Positions 11,617 through 24,635 of a stretch of 60,000 bases of DNA are shown piece after piece. The stretch lies in the NCBI GenBank assembly GCA_950295325.1, contig OX485806.1:19284001-19344000 (forward strand), given 5' to 3'. A program made the position numbers and the translations under genes. The notes beneath the pieces were generated by a model. That model saw only the letters and a program-made list of their open reading frames with translations, searched no databases and was not told the origin of the DNA. This DNA is from Polytrichum commune. Lineage: Eukaryota > Streptophyta > Polytrichopsida > Polytrichales > Polytrichaceae. Numbering within the stretch: the first letter of the stretch is position 1; each line of letters begins with the position of its first letter.

Positions 11617-11984
11617 TTTGTTTTATGCTTAGAATTTAGTTGAAGTTGCATTTGACATCATTATTGAAGCATCAAAAAGTATAAAAAAGAGTGAGGTTGG
11701 GTGTGGAATTATGTTTTAGGCCTTAGGCTTAGGCGGGATGGTTAATTAGAGGATTAGCGGCATTAGGGGGTTGGTTGAATTAAGATTGAGAGTGTGTGTG
11801 TTAAGTAAGGGGAAGGGCCTTGGGGTTTAATTGTTTGAATTAAGACCTCCCCGTGTTGGTTTAGGGGTTGAGGGTTTAGTGGATAGGATTGGGTTTGTTT
11901 TTAGATGGAAGGGGTTTAAGGGATGTGGTTTGTTTTTGACTCTCTCTCTCTCTCTCGGTGGCGAGGGGAAGCCGCCGCTACAGG

Positions 11985-12535
11985 TTTTCGAATGTTGGCT
12001 TAGCTTCAAGTGGATTCGGCAGCTGGGACGGCTGCTTAAGGTTCAAATGTTGGCTTAGCTTCAAGTGGATTCGGCAGCTGGGGTGGCTACTTAAGGTTCG
12101 AATGCTAGCTTAGCTTCAAGAGGATTCGGCAGCTAGTCAGTTGCTTAAGGTTCGAATGTTGGTTAGCTTCAAGAGGATTCGGCAGCTAGGCAGCTGCTTA
12201 AGGTTCGAATGTTGGTTAGCTTTAGGAGGATTCAGCAGCTAGTCAGCTGCTTAAGGTTCGAATGTTGGCTTAGCTTCAAGTGGATTCGGCAGTTGGGGCG
12301 GCTACTTAAGGTTCGAATGCTGGTTAGCTTCAAGAGGATACGGTAGCTAGGCAGCTGCTTAAGGTTCGAATGTTGGCTTAGCTTCAAGTGGTTTCGGCAG
12401 TTGGGGCGGCTGCTTAAGGTTCAAATGTTGGCTTAGCTCAAGTGGATTCGACAGCTAGGCAGCTGCTTAAGGTTGAGGATGTTGGATTAGCTCAAGAGAA
12501 TTCGGCAGCTGGGGCAGCTGCTTAAGGGGTTGAGA
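11985..12535. repeat. 54-bp minisatellite, about 10 copies
   Basis: The phrase 'cttaaggttcgaatgttggc' recurs near 12034, 12089, 12144, 12197, 12250, 12305, 12358, 12413 and 12467. Unit length is 53-55 bp, with 'cttcaag.ggattcggcagct' in each unit. Length variation between copies shifts the frame, so it is not a conserved protein repeat. A (TC)n run (11940-11956) precedes it. Confidence 0.85.
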
Positions 12536-13800
12536 CTGAAGTTGTATAAGGGGGGGGACTAATAGTTTTACACTATATTTATGTTATAGTTTAGTTAATT
12601 AGGTTTATTACGTAATATTAATTTAGATAATTAGTTTATTATCAAGTGAGGGGACCACGAGGCATTAGATAGTGGGATTAGGGGGTGAACTTGATGTGAG
12701 TGGATTATGGGGTCGCAATAGGGTGTGTTAGGATTGTGATAATAGAGAAGAGCGTTTGTCAACGCTTGTACTCATGTCATGGAATAAATCGGTGTGCCAA
12801 AGTTGATGGGAGATGTAATGGATTTTAACGACATGGGGAAGAGGGAGTTATGTGAACATGAATGTGATCCCCATGCCCTCACCCGGACTAGGACGCATAA
12901 GGGTGGGTGGTTTGGCCTCACAGGAGGGTCAGCTGAAGTAGCTCGGGACTGTGTGCCCATCACCAATAAGGAGATTGAAGGATTGATTAGTGCTAAAATT
13001 AGTGTGGCATTAGAGTGAGCATTAGGGTTAGGGCATGCCAATGTGTAAGTGGTGTTGCTTCATACCATTAGAAGATGGCTTAGGTTAGTTTAGTGGTTTA
13101 TTGTTATAGGTTTGAAGCTTTGAGTGGGTGTTGATGTTTATGTGGGTGATTGTGGGTGGTAATGATCACAAGGGCATGGAGTATTTCTAAATACTTGGAC
13201 CCTGTGCCATTTGAATAAAAAGTTGTGTGTTCAATATTCGTATTGGAGGAGTATTGGGAGTTGGATTCCAATGCTAAGGGGATTAAGTAAGTACATGTGA
13301 GCCATAGGCTCTCACCTGGACTACGACGCACAAGGGTGGGAGTTCATGACTGACATCTAGTTTATAGTAGTTTTGGCGCTGAATAGTTATTAAAGAGTAT
13401 GCCAAATTATCATGAAAATTGTGGAGTTCAATTGCTGAAAATATGAAAAAATAGTAAATACCCAAGGATAGTAGGTATGAAACATGTGGGATGTTGAGAT
13501 GGTGAGGATGGGATTTGCTAAAATGGTTATGACCAAAGAGACTTTACTAGTTGCATGTTTGGAACCTAATTGATTTTAATTCAAACCCTTTTGGCATCAT
13601 ATTTGGCACTTTTATATTGTTAGAGCTGAAATTTTATAGTTTATATAACTATTTGGTAAGAAGGTGCTAAAACTTCTCTTAAAATATGATATTATGCCAA
13701 TATTACATTGATACTACAATGTCAATTCATACCACCATTGTATTGTACCCTCATTTATGCCTATCGTGGCCATGCCATCTTGTTAAGAAAAAAGAATAAG
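12536..13800. other. Intergenic with a short direct-repeat pair, no gene seen
   Basis: Phrases around 12862-12910 and 13296-13342 share 'ctcacc.ggactacgacgca' and 'aagggtggg' and lie about 430 bp apart. They yield similar short - strand peptides, which explains the overlapping ORFs there. Nothing else is supported. Confidence 0.45.
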
Positions 13801-16572
13801 GGGGGGGGGTCTTCTTTTCTAGTTATGGGACCCACCCATTTGTACGGTTGAATGCCAAAAGTCATTCCAATATTATATCTGGAAAGTATGGGACCCACCC
13901 ATTTGTATGGCCTTGAGGTTAAGTCGCTTAAGGTTGGAGTAATACACTAAATATGATATTTAGTGTCACTTATTATTTGAAGTTACACAATGCTATATCT
14001 ATTTATTGTCTAAGGCATAAAATCTACTGAACATGACCTACCGTTGATGATAAATAAGACATTCATATGCACCCAAAGATGATCGGAAAAGTGGTTACGG
14101 CCTTGATTTGGATTTGTTGACTATCCCTTGTATTCCTAATTGTGTGTTTATTAATATCGTAGGAGAAGTGGGCTAGTCGAAAACGTAACCATTTAAGACC
14201 CCATCTACTTTAAAGGGTCAATGACCTTGAAAGGGGATGCACGGATTCCCATGGGGCCCAACAAAGGAGCGGTCAAAGCCTATACATATATTGGAGTTTT
14301 AGAAACACCTAGCTAGTACGCTAAAGGCCCGGAGAGAATGTAACCTCGACTAAGAAATTATGCCGGTCTAATTAAGTTCACTTTATGAGCGATTTGGCGA
14401 TGGAAGATTGTGAGCCGTTGGATGGAGACCATGATGTTCCAAGGGGGAAGGACCAAAGTGTCAGGCATTAAGTAGTCTTTTTGGTGGTGGGATTAGGGAG
14501 TCCATAGGTGTTGTAACGTAATTAACTTGCTAAGAATTAATACTTTAGGATAGATAGATAGATGGAAACACACGCATCGGTTGAGGGCAAGTGTGAATGG
14601 AGAGTCACTTCGCCCATGGGTTACTGTCACCTTTCAGTGGTGGAATTTTTATGTAACGAACAAGGTCAAAATAAGATGTGAACTATGAACCCTAATCAGA
14701 TTGTCCAATTCGCATTCTACAATCACCAGCATTGTTGAAATCACCAATCTTAAGTGTGAATTACACGTTCTTTAAATTTCCATGATTTAGAGTCCACCAA
14801 ACTTCGATTATTTACAAATCGACGAGATTTTGTCCAATCACCCCATTTTTAGTCATTAAAAAAGTGCGTCAAACGTTCATTTCATTCACGTGGCCTAGAA
14901 GATTATAGGTTTAGGTTGATCCCTTTAATTAAAATTGGAAAATAAATAAATAAATGATCGGGGCAAGCTTCTATTAATGATATATACTTTGCAAAGATGG
15001 AGAAATTTGGATATTTTGTCAATTGAGGTAAATATTTGATACTTGAATTTGATTTTTCATTATGATTTGCAAAAGGAATATTCTTAATACTATGTGAGGA
15101 ATAAGTCTAAACTCTATATATTGTAAGTAGTGCAAAAGAACCTCAACCTTTAAGTGTTATAAGTTGGTTGTGTCAATAACGACCCTATCTAGATGAACTC
15201 ATTCTTTAGGTGCATTTTTAAATTGGTCGAATACCTTCATCTTATTAGAGATTCATGTTATCAAATACGCAGCATGAGTGCCCTTGAATGGACATACTTA
15301 TTTTATGTTTTGATGCTCAATATCACATCTGTGTTTAGTTTTATCTATCCTTCACATATGATATTGTATGAAATATTGTTTCAAACCCCCGCGGGAGGGT
15401 TTTAAATGATCTTAAATACCTGTCGAGGTTGTAGAAAACCGCATGTATATGTCGTACCTTGCGCCTCTACATCCTTTAAGGGTTGAAGCCCGTCAACAAC
15501 TTAGAAAGATGGCACACAAGCACATATCTCATTAATCCATTGCAACCAACCAGGAGATTCCTCCTCGTCTTCTCAGCCCATAGACGGGAAGAGAGACAGA
15601 GAGATGGAATCATTGTACATGAGCAGCGTACCTCTCATCCCCCCAACATAAAAACTTTACCCCCTATAGGTTTGTTGCACGAGTGATCTCAAATCACCTC
15701 CAGTAGACTAATTCGGGATCTTCAAAGCTAATCCAGTGCCAAAGTCAACTAACAAAAGGAACCTCCGGGATGCATACTATTTGTAAGGCTTTTTGCGTTG
15801 GACGACAACTAGAGATTCGAGGCGTCTATGTAAACTCATCCTTTATGGAAGGTGAAAATGCAGTGAACTATATCATAATTTGTAAATGAGTATTTATGAA
15901 CAATCGACTCCGAAAATGAAGTTGGAAACCTTGAATCAATCCAATGAACTCAAAATGGAATGAATCAACCCTCCATCTTACATGGGACTTTTATTTATTT
16001 ATTGGAACTGTGCTAAAACCCCTTCATCCATGATGGATGAGTTTTGGATGAATGAATGGTTCTCTCTCTCTCTCATATAGATGGCTTGCGTGAAGATAAT
16101 TTTACCACTGACAAAACTTGGCAAGGTAAAAAAAAAAAGTTGGGTGCGTGAAATTGGAACTTACAAAGCGTAATCAAAGGACCACTATGATCCCCTAAAG
16201 AGAATGATTTCTTTTGACATGCACCTGAATCGAGAGCTTTTGGTGATCCGATTTTTAAGCCTGGAAACGGAAAAATATCCGGGTGGAGTAAATTTGTACT
16301 AGAGGACGTTGGGTTTGAAATTTTGAGTGGAGTTTGAGAGTGAAGTGAAAGTCAAGTACTCTAACCTTACAGGCTTCCAGTTTTCCTTTTGGGAAAAGCA
16401 TGGTGTTTTTTTTTCGGGGCAGTGCCTGTCATGTAAGGCAAGGACCATACCTTTGCAATTGATTTTCTCAATTTGTGCCCCAAAAAAAAAGGAAAAAGGA
16501 AAAAGTAAGGCAAGGACCATCGATTCAAAGGCTGCTTTTAGCTTGAATTCTGGAGTTCGCATGAATTACTTA
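13801..16572. other. Intergenic; scattered dispersed-repeat fragments, no gene
   Basis: Contains a lone copy of the palindromic TIR used by the MITE at 39155 (13943-13967), and two copies of 'gggacccacccatttgta' (about 13828 and 13890). A segment at about 15618-15735 is repeated at about 37450-37565. A 'cttcatccatgatggatgag' motif at about 16021 recurs near 21706 and, diverged, near 56950. Short ORFs have no recognisable domains. Confidence 0.5.
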
Positions 16573-17061
16573 GGACCAGTTCACACATGAGACTGAGAGC
16601 CCGTGACCATTGCACTTCAAGCACTCTCATTGGTGGAAAAGGCGGAGCCGGTCCAAGTTCGCTTCACACTACGCTTGAGGGACCAACGGAGTATGTGAAT
16701 GCAAGATGGATGTCAAGTCTACATGGCATCCAATGAATCATGTTTCATGGTCACTTGGACTATTTTCAAAAATCACCTCTTGGAGGTAGGCCTAACACAA
16801 AACCGGGAGACCATGGCATTCCAAATGCTCATAACCGTTGGTTTACTCTATTTTATCATGTGTGAGGACCCGCATGAATAAAAATTTATTGAAATAGCAT
16901 TCGGTCGAGGGCCCGGTCACATATGACTTCACACTAACACTCGAGAATCCGCGACCACACTACATGATTTTGGAGGTGTCTTGGGACGGTCTTTGGACAC
17001 TTTTCTTTTGGGCTCTCACAATTTCATGGTCACGGCTCTTGGCTCGTGTGTGAAGTGACCC
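16573..17061. mobile_element. PIF/Harbinger-like MITE (489 bp), full copy
   Basis: Flanked by TTA (16570-16572, 17062-17064). Left end GGACCAGTTCACACATGAG and inverted right end GGGTCACTTCACACACGAGC share the inner 'gccgtgaccat'. It matches 41274-41765 in opposite orientation over nearly its whole length, including a non-coding interior, so the pair defines the family. The 60-codon ORF at 16699-16881 has no transposase features. Confidence 0.75.
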
Positions 17062-17134
17062 TTATACGCATGGTAGAAGTAGAAGAAAAAAAATGGAAAA
17101 AAGAAAAGAACATAAATATATTGCAAATTGTTTA

Positions 17135-17476
17135 GGGTCGGCCACTTCACACACGAGTCAAGAGCCGTGACCATGGAATTGTGAGAGCACAAAAGAAAGT
17201 GTCCAAAGGCCGTCCCAACACACCTCCAAAACCATGTAGTGTGGTCACGGGTCCTCGAGTCTAGTGTGAAGTCATATGTGACCGGCCCCCAACCAAATGC
17301 TATTTCAATGAATTTCTATTCGTGCGGGTCCTCACACATATGACTTCACACTACACTTGAGGGTCTGTGACCATAGTACATGATTTTGGAGGTGTGTTGG
17401 GACGGCCTTTGGACACTTTCTTTTGTGCTCTCACAATTTCATGGTCACGGCTCTTGGTTCGTGTGTGAAGTGGCCC
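17135..17476. mobile_element. Foldback derivative of the Harbinger-like MITE (342 bp)
   Basis: Flanked by TTA (17132-17134, 17477-17479). Both ends are copies of the right half of the 16573-17061 element in head-to-head orientation, so the inverted arms are over 130 bp long rather than about 40. It begins GGGTCGGCCACTTCACACAC and ends with the matching inverse. It lies only 70 bp from its parent-like copy. No coding capacity. Confidence 0.7.
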
Positions 17477-17479
17477 TTA

Positions 17480-18577
17480 ATGTCTCCCTTCCTATAGGTA
17501 TCTGCCACTCCAAGCACATGAGTCATGGATAATTGACTTGTGTCATTGGAAAATTTTCCCTTTTAAAGTCACTGGGAATCTACAAATCTATCACAATGAT
17601 AGATTTGCACATTTCTTCAAGTGACGCAACTATGGTTTGTGGAGGACTCTTACAATATGTTGGTAATGTAGGTTCAGTGTAGTGTGTAGTGTAGTATTTC
17701 CCCCCTTATATGTTGGAGAGGAGTAACACGATTTCGTGAAGTTTTTAATAAAAACATGGTGGATATTTGTCAATGTTTTGTTGAAGTTGTGAAAGCGGTA
17801 AGCATATGCATTCTAGTTTTTTTTCTAAATTTTTTTAAATTTTTTTATGGTGGAATTATGAAAGGTCTCCCACACGTGGTGGATATTATATGGGGTTGGA
17901 CTTTTGTCCAGGTTTCTCAAAAGAAACATTCTAATTTTTGACAAAGTTTTTTGCAAGTTTTTGACATTGACACGCAAAAACTTACACCCAGAATAAAAGG
18001 GCACATCAATGGACACGTACAATTTAGACTTTGACACGTAGTATGACTTGTGGAGAAAAGAAAATCACATGTCGATGGGCACGCTAGAGATTTTAACGAC
18101 ATGTACTACTAGGTAGGTGACATTGAAGTGACATCGAGGTGATATTTTAGAGCAAAACGTAGATGTCGATTGAGATTCATTTTCTTTCTTGAAAACATCA
18201 TGTGACACTTTGGATTTGAAGTTGAACGCCAAATAAAATTTGTCAAACATACACATTGATTGTGACCGCATCTCACAATGTCCTTTGAATGTTGTACCGT
18301 GATACATGGCCAAATGGTTGTTTTGCTCTAGGGATTCAAATACGAGAAGCTTCAATCCATAAGACTGGACCCGAAATGGAAGTTTATGATTTAAGGGGCT
18401 TAAATTGCCCAAAGCCGTAAAGGTTATATTTGTCACCGTTTTTTAGCAAAGATATTTACAACCTCATGTTGGGTCAATACCTTAAACAATGTAGTATACA
18501 TAGAGATGGCCTAGTTGGGCCAAGGATTCATGTCACTCAAGTAAGTTGAAGGTGAAAATCTTTGAAATCCGATGTTT
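17480..18577. other. Intergenic, unidentified - strand ORF at 18436-18065
   Basis: A 123-codon - strand ORF (18436-18065) is the longest here, but I recognise no domain. It lies downstream of the possible CACTA fragment at 18817-18578 and could be more of the same decayed element. The stretch at about 17490-17650 is repeated in diverged form at about 58840-58980. Confidence 0.3.
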
Positions 18578-18820
18578 TTAGCATATTTGATTTTGGAATT
18601 TGCATGATAAGAAGTTCTTAATTACTTTAGTGAAATTATTTAAGTTGAGATGAATCAACTCTAAACCTGTGCAAGAAGTAGGTGTAGGAGACCCCCTTTT
18701 GGTCTTACACGAGTGACACAAATTCTTAAGCCATCGATTATTTTGTCCATGAGCAAAGGCTAAGGTAAGCATGTCTTGAACTCCTGGCACCCACTTCTCA
18801 TAGGATATGAAACACACAAT
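18578..18820 (-). pseudogene. Possible CACTA (En/Spm) transposase-associated domain fragment
   Basis: The - strand frame 18817-18578 contains W-x-PGVQDMLTLAFAHGQNN followed by a CHSCK. This resembles the plant Transpos_assoc domain, which has an aromatic/GV..FL.FA core followed by a Cys-rich CPC..C motif. Only one Cys pair remains and the frame ends soon after. No TNP2-like transposase is seen next to it. Treat as a weak family match. Confidence 0.3.
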
Positions 18821-18837
18821 TAGTGGGAGATGGTTAG

Positions 18838-19150
18838 CAAATTCAAATTGTGCATGTAGCCACTTTCCCTCATAATTTATGGAGCTTATATGAAGTGCAT
18901 ATTATGTGTGTTATTTGATGATCATATAGTTCCTCCCAACTATATTGATTGTTGCATCTAGTGTGGTTAGCAAATTTTTGAGCACATAGTCCAATCTCTT
19001 TACAACACATGTCTATTTGAGGTCCACACCCAACCATACACCACTCAAATACGTGTGTCCATTCGAGAATGGACATAAAACTAGCCACATCCACCTTACA
19101 ACGCTCATGATTTGAAGGCTTTGATATGTCAAATTTGAACATATCAAGCA
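18838..19150. repeat. Dispersed repeat, copy 1 (pair with 21890-22170)
   Basis: Shares about 270 bp with 21890-22170 in the same orientation, including 'tggttagcaaa', 'gtagccactt', 'agtccaatctcttt' and 'accactcaaata'. On the - strand both copies encode a similar string (FEW..V.CG, then KEIGL, then NH.R..NQ..WE), which suggests the source was once coding. The protein is not recognised. A shorter piece recurs at 19440-19505. Confidence 0.55.
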
Positions 19151-19185
19151 TGCACTACAATAAGGTAGTCAACTATTGTTTGCTA

Positions 19186-19378
19186 CTCTCTCCGTACAAA
19201 CAATTTTCTACATCAAAAAAATCAATAAACATTTGATCTCAGTTAATAATTTTGGGACTGAAAACTCCGGGGGGGGGGGGGGTAGGACAATCATTTTCTA
19301 ATTTCAAAAATATATTTTTTGGCACAAATTGAATAATCAATTGCAAGAAGTAGGACAATCATTTTGGGACAAAGGGAA
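19186..19378. mobile_element. Stowaway-like MITE (193 bp, Tc1/mariner)
   Basis: Left end CTCTCTCCGTACAAACAATT and inverted right end TTCCCTTTGTCCCAAAATGA match the Stowaway consensus (CTCCCTCCGTCCCAAAATGA) with a few changes. TA dinucleotides flank it (19184-19185, 19379-19380). It contains a G tract at about 19269-19283. Non-coding. Confidence 0.75.
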
Positions 19379-19758
19379 TATTCCTTATAAAGACACCTAT
19401 ATTTATGTGATAGGTGGTCATATGTGCTTCCAAGCACATATTCCAAAAGACCAATTGTACTACATGCTTAGAATATGATAACCATTTTAGGCTTAATAGT
19501 CAACATAAGGAGGGGACGGGGGACGGGGTGACGCTTTATGATCATTTGATGAGCACACATGACATTACTAAACAATCATGTGCCTTGAAAGTACAACTGT
19601 GGGATGCTAGAATTTGAATCCGAGTCTGCATGTGAAAGGTTTGTGCATCTCAAGGCCACATTCTCAGGGTCCACAAAACAAACGCACACTACTTAATATT
19701 GTTAAGCACAAATCTTGACTTTGACAATGAATAAGAAATTCATGCAAGCTCCAAAAAC

Positions 19759-20343
19759 TACCGTAGGTTACTAGCAGCTTGGGCAGAAATTAATTATTTA
19801 AAAATTTGCCTAATTTTTTTTGAAATTCTTGACTGAGTTTGCCTAAAAAAACAAAAATTAGATTACGATGCTGCCCAAAATTACAATTTTTTTTTTCCAA
19901 TGTTGCAAACTCACGTTCCACACATGCTTGCATCTCCTCTTTGCCAATAGGCCTAAATATACATTGCAAAGTCCTCTGGCCTGCCATTTTCACTTTACTT
20001 TTCTACAATATTTCTTTCACAAATGACATACCGTAACTCACACAACCTCTTCCATACATACAAAAAACCACATATACACGACAAAATTGTAGCACACAAC
20101 AATATCTTTGCTTAAGGTTACTAATGCAAGTGATTAGGGTAAAGTTGAGTGTAGAAGTAGCCGTCATCTCTGCTGAAAGTAACCCTAATCATCTATGAAA
20201 TTGGATGAATGCCTAACTTATATTTAATCATAATATAAAACTGCCCGACTTTGAGATATTATTTTTCAAACTGCCTAACCATTTTTTGCACTTTAATTAA
20301 TTATTAGGCAAAAGAGTGCCCAAGCTGCTAGTAACCTACGGTA
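19759..20343. mobile_element. MITE with 27-bp perfect terminal inverted repeats (585 bp)
   Basis: TACCGTAGGTTACTAGCAGC starts the element (19759), and its exact inverse ends it (20317-20343). Inner T-rich parts also mirror each other (TTGCCTAAT/ATTAGGCAA). The flanks carry no longer duplication; if TA is the target site, it would be Tc1/mariner-like. Superfamily unresolved. No ORF of note. Confidence 0.75.
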
Positions 20344-21889
20344 CGAGGAAAGCGGCTACTACCTCATCATAGGGTGTCCGACCATCTCGTACTAATCACA
20401 TGTTCCACATCCTTGGCTAAATGGGTTAGTCGGGGAAAAAGGTAACCATCCAAGACCCATCTACCTTATACCATGTCCTATAAAAAACACTTCAAATTCC
20501 AATGGACCGTATTACTCACTTCACAACTTTACAAATACTCATCCGAAATGACCCTAAACTACTAGATGATGGCCGAAAGGTGCCCAAATCGAACGGAGTA
20601 GTAAGCGGTTCAGTTCCCGACCGTGAAACCGTCTCTCTTTTTGACGAAAAAACTAACCAGATGGTCAAACGCCTCCTGTGTTCCCAAAAACCCAAAAAAC
20701 GCACAAAACAGGAAAAAGAGAAAAGAAAAGAAAACACACAAACAACTTTACAAATATGCTACCACATATATATAGAGAGAGAGATAGAGAGAGAGATTAT
20801 GGTTATAAGTTTGATGTGTACGTGAAAGAAAAAGTCGCACACGATGGCAGCTGAACAACTAAAAACTCCCACTAACTTACACACACAGAAATCACTGACT
20901 CCCCCGTGCCTCGTGCAGTTCAATCAAGTAATTAATGTGCCCCTCTTGTTAGTCAAACACACACAGGCAGACCTTGCCTTGCCTTGCCTTGCCGTGCCGC
21001 CGCCCAACACACGATCGAGCTAGGAGCAAGATATATAGATAGATAGATAACGTCACTTCTTTGATCTTACACCAAGCACGTACTTAGTTAGACAACCGAT
21101 GTGCGTAATTAACTAGGCTAAGGGTTTGGGATGTGTACGTAAATGAGCTCATTCATTAGCGAGGTGAAAACACACGGAACAATTTCGTAATTCAAAAACA
21201 ACTATTTATAGATCATTTGATTTTGGGAGCGGCGTCAAAGGTCTAGAACTAGTCTAGTGGACTGCAATTAGAATGAATCGATCGGCCCTCAATCTTGTGC
21301 CCTGGGCTAGATCACATCTTTATTCGGTTGGGTCCCGCCTCGTCCCTCCCACGCCTGCTTCACTTCATGGTCTTCATGTTTGCACCTGCGTGGGAACTCT
21401 TCCTCTATTGGGAACTAATGTGACAATACCCTGTCACTTAAGCCATCAAGCTCCTTTGGCATGTGAAGGAACTCTATTAATGAACTTGGGGGGATAATGA
21501 AAGTGATGTTAGTTTGAATATTTGTAATTTTGATCGAGTATTGTCATGTTGGTTCCCAACGAGAAAGAGTTCCCATGCAGGTGTAGGCAAGAAGACCGGG
21601 TGGTGAAGGAGGTGTGGGAGGAGCAGGGCCCAGCTCAGCCCAGCCGAATGGAGACATGATCTAGCCTGGGCCAATCTTGTTGGGGACTTGTTTTTCACTA
21701 GAGCTTCTTCATCCATGATGGATGAGTTTACTTTGGATGTCACAACCCCAAGCCATGTAAATGTAGCCCAACTTGGTTGGTAAAGTCATTTTACATAAAA
21801 AGATGCAACTATGAGCCTATAAGGGATGAGGTAGATGGGTCTTAAATCGTTACTTTTTCGGCTAAGCTCACTTGCCTAGGAGATGAAAC
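20344..21889. other. Intergenic; microsatellites, no gene
   Basis: (GA)n at about 20769-20797, (CCTTG)n at about 20974-20993 and (TAGA)n at about 21033-21049. Phrases near 20400-20470 and 21820-21870 ('aagacccatctacctta' and its inverse) look like inverted ends of another repeat family, also seen near 14160-14210. Short ORFs overlap on both strands without family features. Confidence 0.45.
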
Positions 21890-22170
21890 GTGCGATTAGT
21901 GCAACATGGTTAGCAAAACCGTATTGAAGTTGTAGCCACTCTCTTCATAAGTTGTGGAGGTCATATGAGTATCTTATTCATTAGCAAAGTGGATATTCTC
22001 ATGCTTAGTATATGGTCGTATAGGCCCCTCCCAATTATGTTGATTATCGAGCCTAGAATGGTTATCATATTTTGAGCACCTTAGTCCAATCTCTTTTAAA
22101 CATGTGTCCTTGTGGAATTTGTTCTTGGAACCACACCAAACCACATACCACTCAAATATAGGCGTCTGAT
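21890..22170. repeat. Dispersed repeat, copy 2 (pair with 18838-19150)
   Basis: See copy 1. On the - strand it encodes FEWYVVWCG and CLKEIGLRC, aligning with the matching words of copy 1, but the reading frame is soon broken. Confidence 0.5.
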
Positions 22171-23150
22171 AAGAAAATAATCAATTAAGGATACTATACC
22201 ATACAATAATTTTCTTGGACTCGGTAATGTGGTTGTCATGAGTCCTATGCTAATGTAACTTAAGAAGGTAGATGGTGCTAAATCATGGCTAAAAGTGTCA
22301 CTTTAAGTGTTAAGAGTATCTCCTATTGTTGATTTGATAAAATGAAATAGATATCAAAGTTGAAAACTAAGAGGTTTAGATTGATTATATCATGTTCATT
22401 AGAAATTGAAAGGAGGGTTCAATGTACCAAAGCGTGTCTTATTTGAGTCCTCTATATGCAACAATTAATCAAGGTTCCGAGTTTTGTTGATTGTTATCTT
22501 GAAACCAATAGGGGAACCTAATGTTGCGGTAGTGGACATTCTTAGATCAATACGGGTTCTTTTGTGCAAGATTTCAGGTTGTTGATTTTTAAGTGCCCTA
22601 CTTTATGTAAATCAATATATAATGAAAACAAAGTAGTAGATCAACAAACACTAATAAAACTCATGAGTAGACAAGTTACAACCAACGGAATGGGCCTTTC
22701 GGATCATTCAAGGTTAAGATGTACATAAGTGCCAGTTATGTTTGTAATCCAATCCCAACAACCATTTTTGGGCTCAAAAGTGGGCAACTACATATTTCAA
22801 AATGAATACGGATGATGCTACTTAAGAATGAAAACATAACTCGGTGGTTGAGAAAGTAAAAAAAAAAAACCTTGAATTAGAAGTCAATGTCTTATTGAGT
22901 TTTCAAGTCAAAACATGGAATCAAAATATTTCATAATTAATTGTGCTAATATATAGTGGGGGTGCATGTTTGTGCGCTACTCATTTATGCCATGTTGCAC
23001 CATTTGTTAAGATGAATCTTGAATAACTTATTTTGACCTTGCTTAAAACCTTGTGATTGCTAGGAAGTGGGACCACGAGTGATATGAAATCACACTTTGT
23101 TTATGATGCTTTATATATACGATTTCCTAAACTGCAAAATTGGTGAACCC
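22171..23150. other. Intergenic, nothing recognised
   Basis: AT-rich sequence with only short ORFs. I see no gene, RNA or element boundary. Confidence 0.45.
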
Positions 23151-23154
23151 ATGC

Positions 23155-24480
23155 TCTACCTATGTTGAGGACTCCACTTGCTTGTCTCTAGTAGAGAATG
23201 GTATATGTTGGACTTGCCGTGTGTGCAAATAGGCCATGCCATACTTCCACTTGGATTTCTTGTTTTTGTTTTAAAAAATACCATGTAACATATGATTTGT
23301 GTCCAACATAACCATAAGTCAATTTGCCCTTCATAGATCACAAACCCTAAGCAAATAATAACAACACAAATGATGAACAACTAAGTTGATGCTTGATTGA
23401 TGCAAATTAAAAAGAGACAAATCATAGTAAGTTTTAGCAATATTGAGGAATATCATAACTAGCTACTTGTGCAACCTATTGGAGCCTCCACATCACTTTT
23501 CTCTATCACAATGTCCTATGCATTGGACTTGTTATGTATGGATACGCGCTATAAAGGTCATAGTACACCTTTGTTTTGTTTTTGTTTGTTTTTTTTGGGA
23601 TGCAAATCATGTGACGTATGTTTTGTGTGTCCATTACACCTTCATTCTCACTATCCACAAATAGTCACAAACCGAAGTTATGATTAATTTCATGCGTTGC
23701 TCTTAAATATACTGAATAGACTATTTTCTTGAGTTAGGACCACAAACTATGGTGGGAAGTGGCACCATATTAGTGCCACTTCATTGTTCCAAGCTTCCAT
23801 GGTTTGGACTCCACACCTAGTGTAAACTCTTTCGGATCCAATTTTTCTTCTCAAAACCAATAAGATCGCTTGGGTTTGGAGTTTCTTAGGGTCTCAAGCT
23901 TGATGAAAACTGACAGGTGGACTCAAAATTGCAATAATTTCGGCAACATGGAAGGGATCCAAGGGAACGCAATTGCATCCAACACTGAGTGTGGACGAAA
24001 GTAGCTGCCATCAATCTAACTTAGTCAACAATGGAAGACTATACACTGACCCATGTAAATGGTTATAGTACCAAGGTGAAAACCATGTAACATATGCTTT
24101 GTGTCCATTACACTCTTGAATGGAGGTGTCCATAAAAGCTCACAAATTGTAACATCTGCTCATAGTAACTTATGTTAAGTGTATAAGAGATGCAACACGG
24201 GACGGAGAGACTCCAAGTTGACTATACTTGATTTACTTGATGCAAAGAAGCAGGACGACTCCAAGTCACAGTAATTTTGGCAACATGCAAATAATATCCG
24301 AGGTTATATAGCAAAATGCGATTGCATACAATGCCAGGCACATGTAGAAGTAAATGCCCTTTATATAGCCAACAATGAAAGACAAATACACCCGTGGAAC
24401 AATTATAGCTATGGGTTGAAAACCATCTTCTAGCAAATGCTTTGTGTTTATTACATTCTCTATTTATCCCTGAAAAGCCA
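23155..24480. repeat. Irregular tandem duplication, unit about 330 bp
   Basis: 'catgtaacatatg..ttgtgtcca' recurs at about 23281, 23608 and 24085, with a decayed copy at 24427. A second phrase ('gattgca.ccaatgcc' with 'agtcaacaatgga') recurs at about 23960-24050, 24290-24390 and 24980-25050. Copies share no open frame. This is the first of several diverged local duplications approaching the 27980 gene. Confidence 0.6.
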
Positions 24481-24635
24481 ACATAGATTATTATTAGTCT
24501 TCAAAACTAGTTCCGATGTCATATCAACTAAAAAAAAAACCCTCCGGATTGCATACTATTTCAAGGATTTCATGTGGGATGAATTAGAGGTACGCTCGTA
24601 TACAATACAACTCCCTCTCTCCAAGCCAGTGAAGA

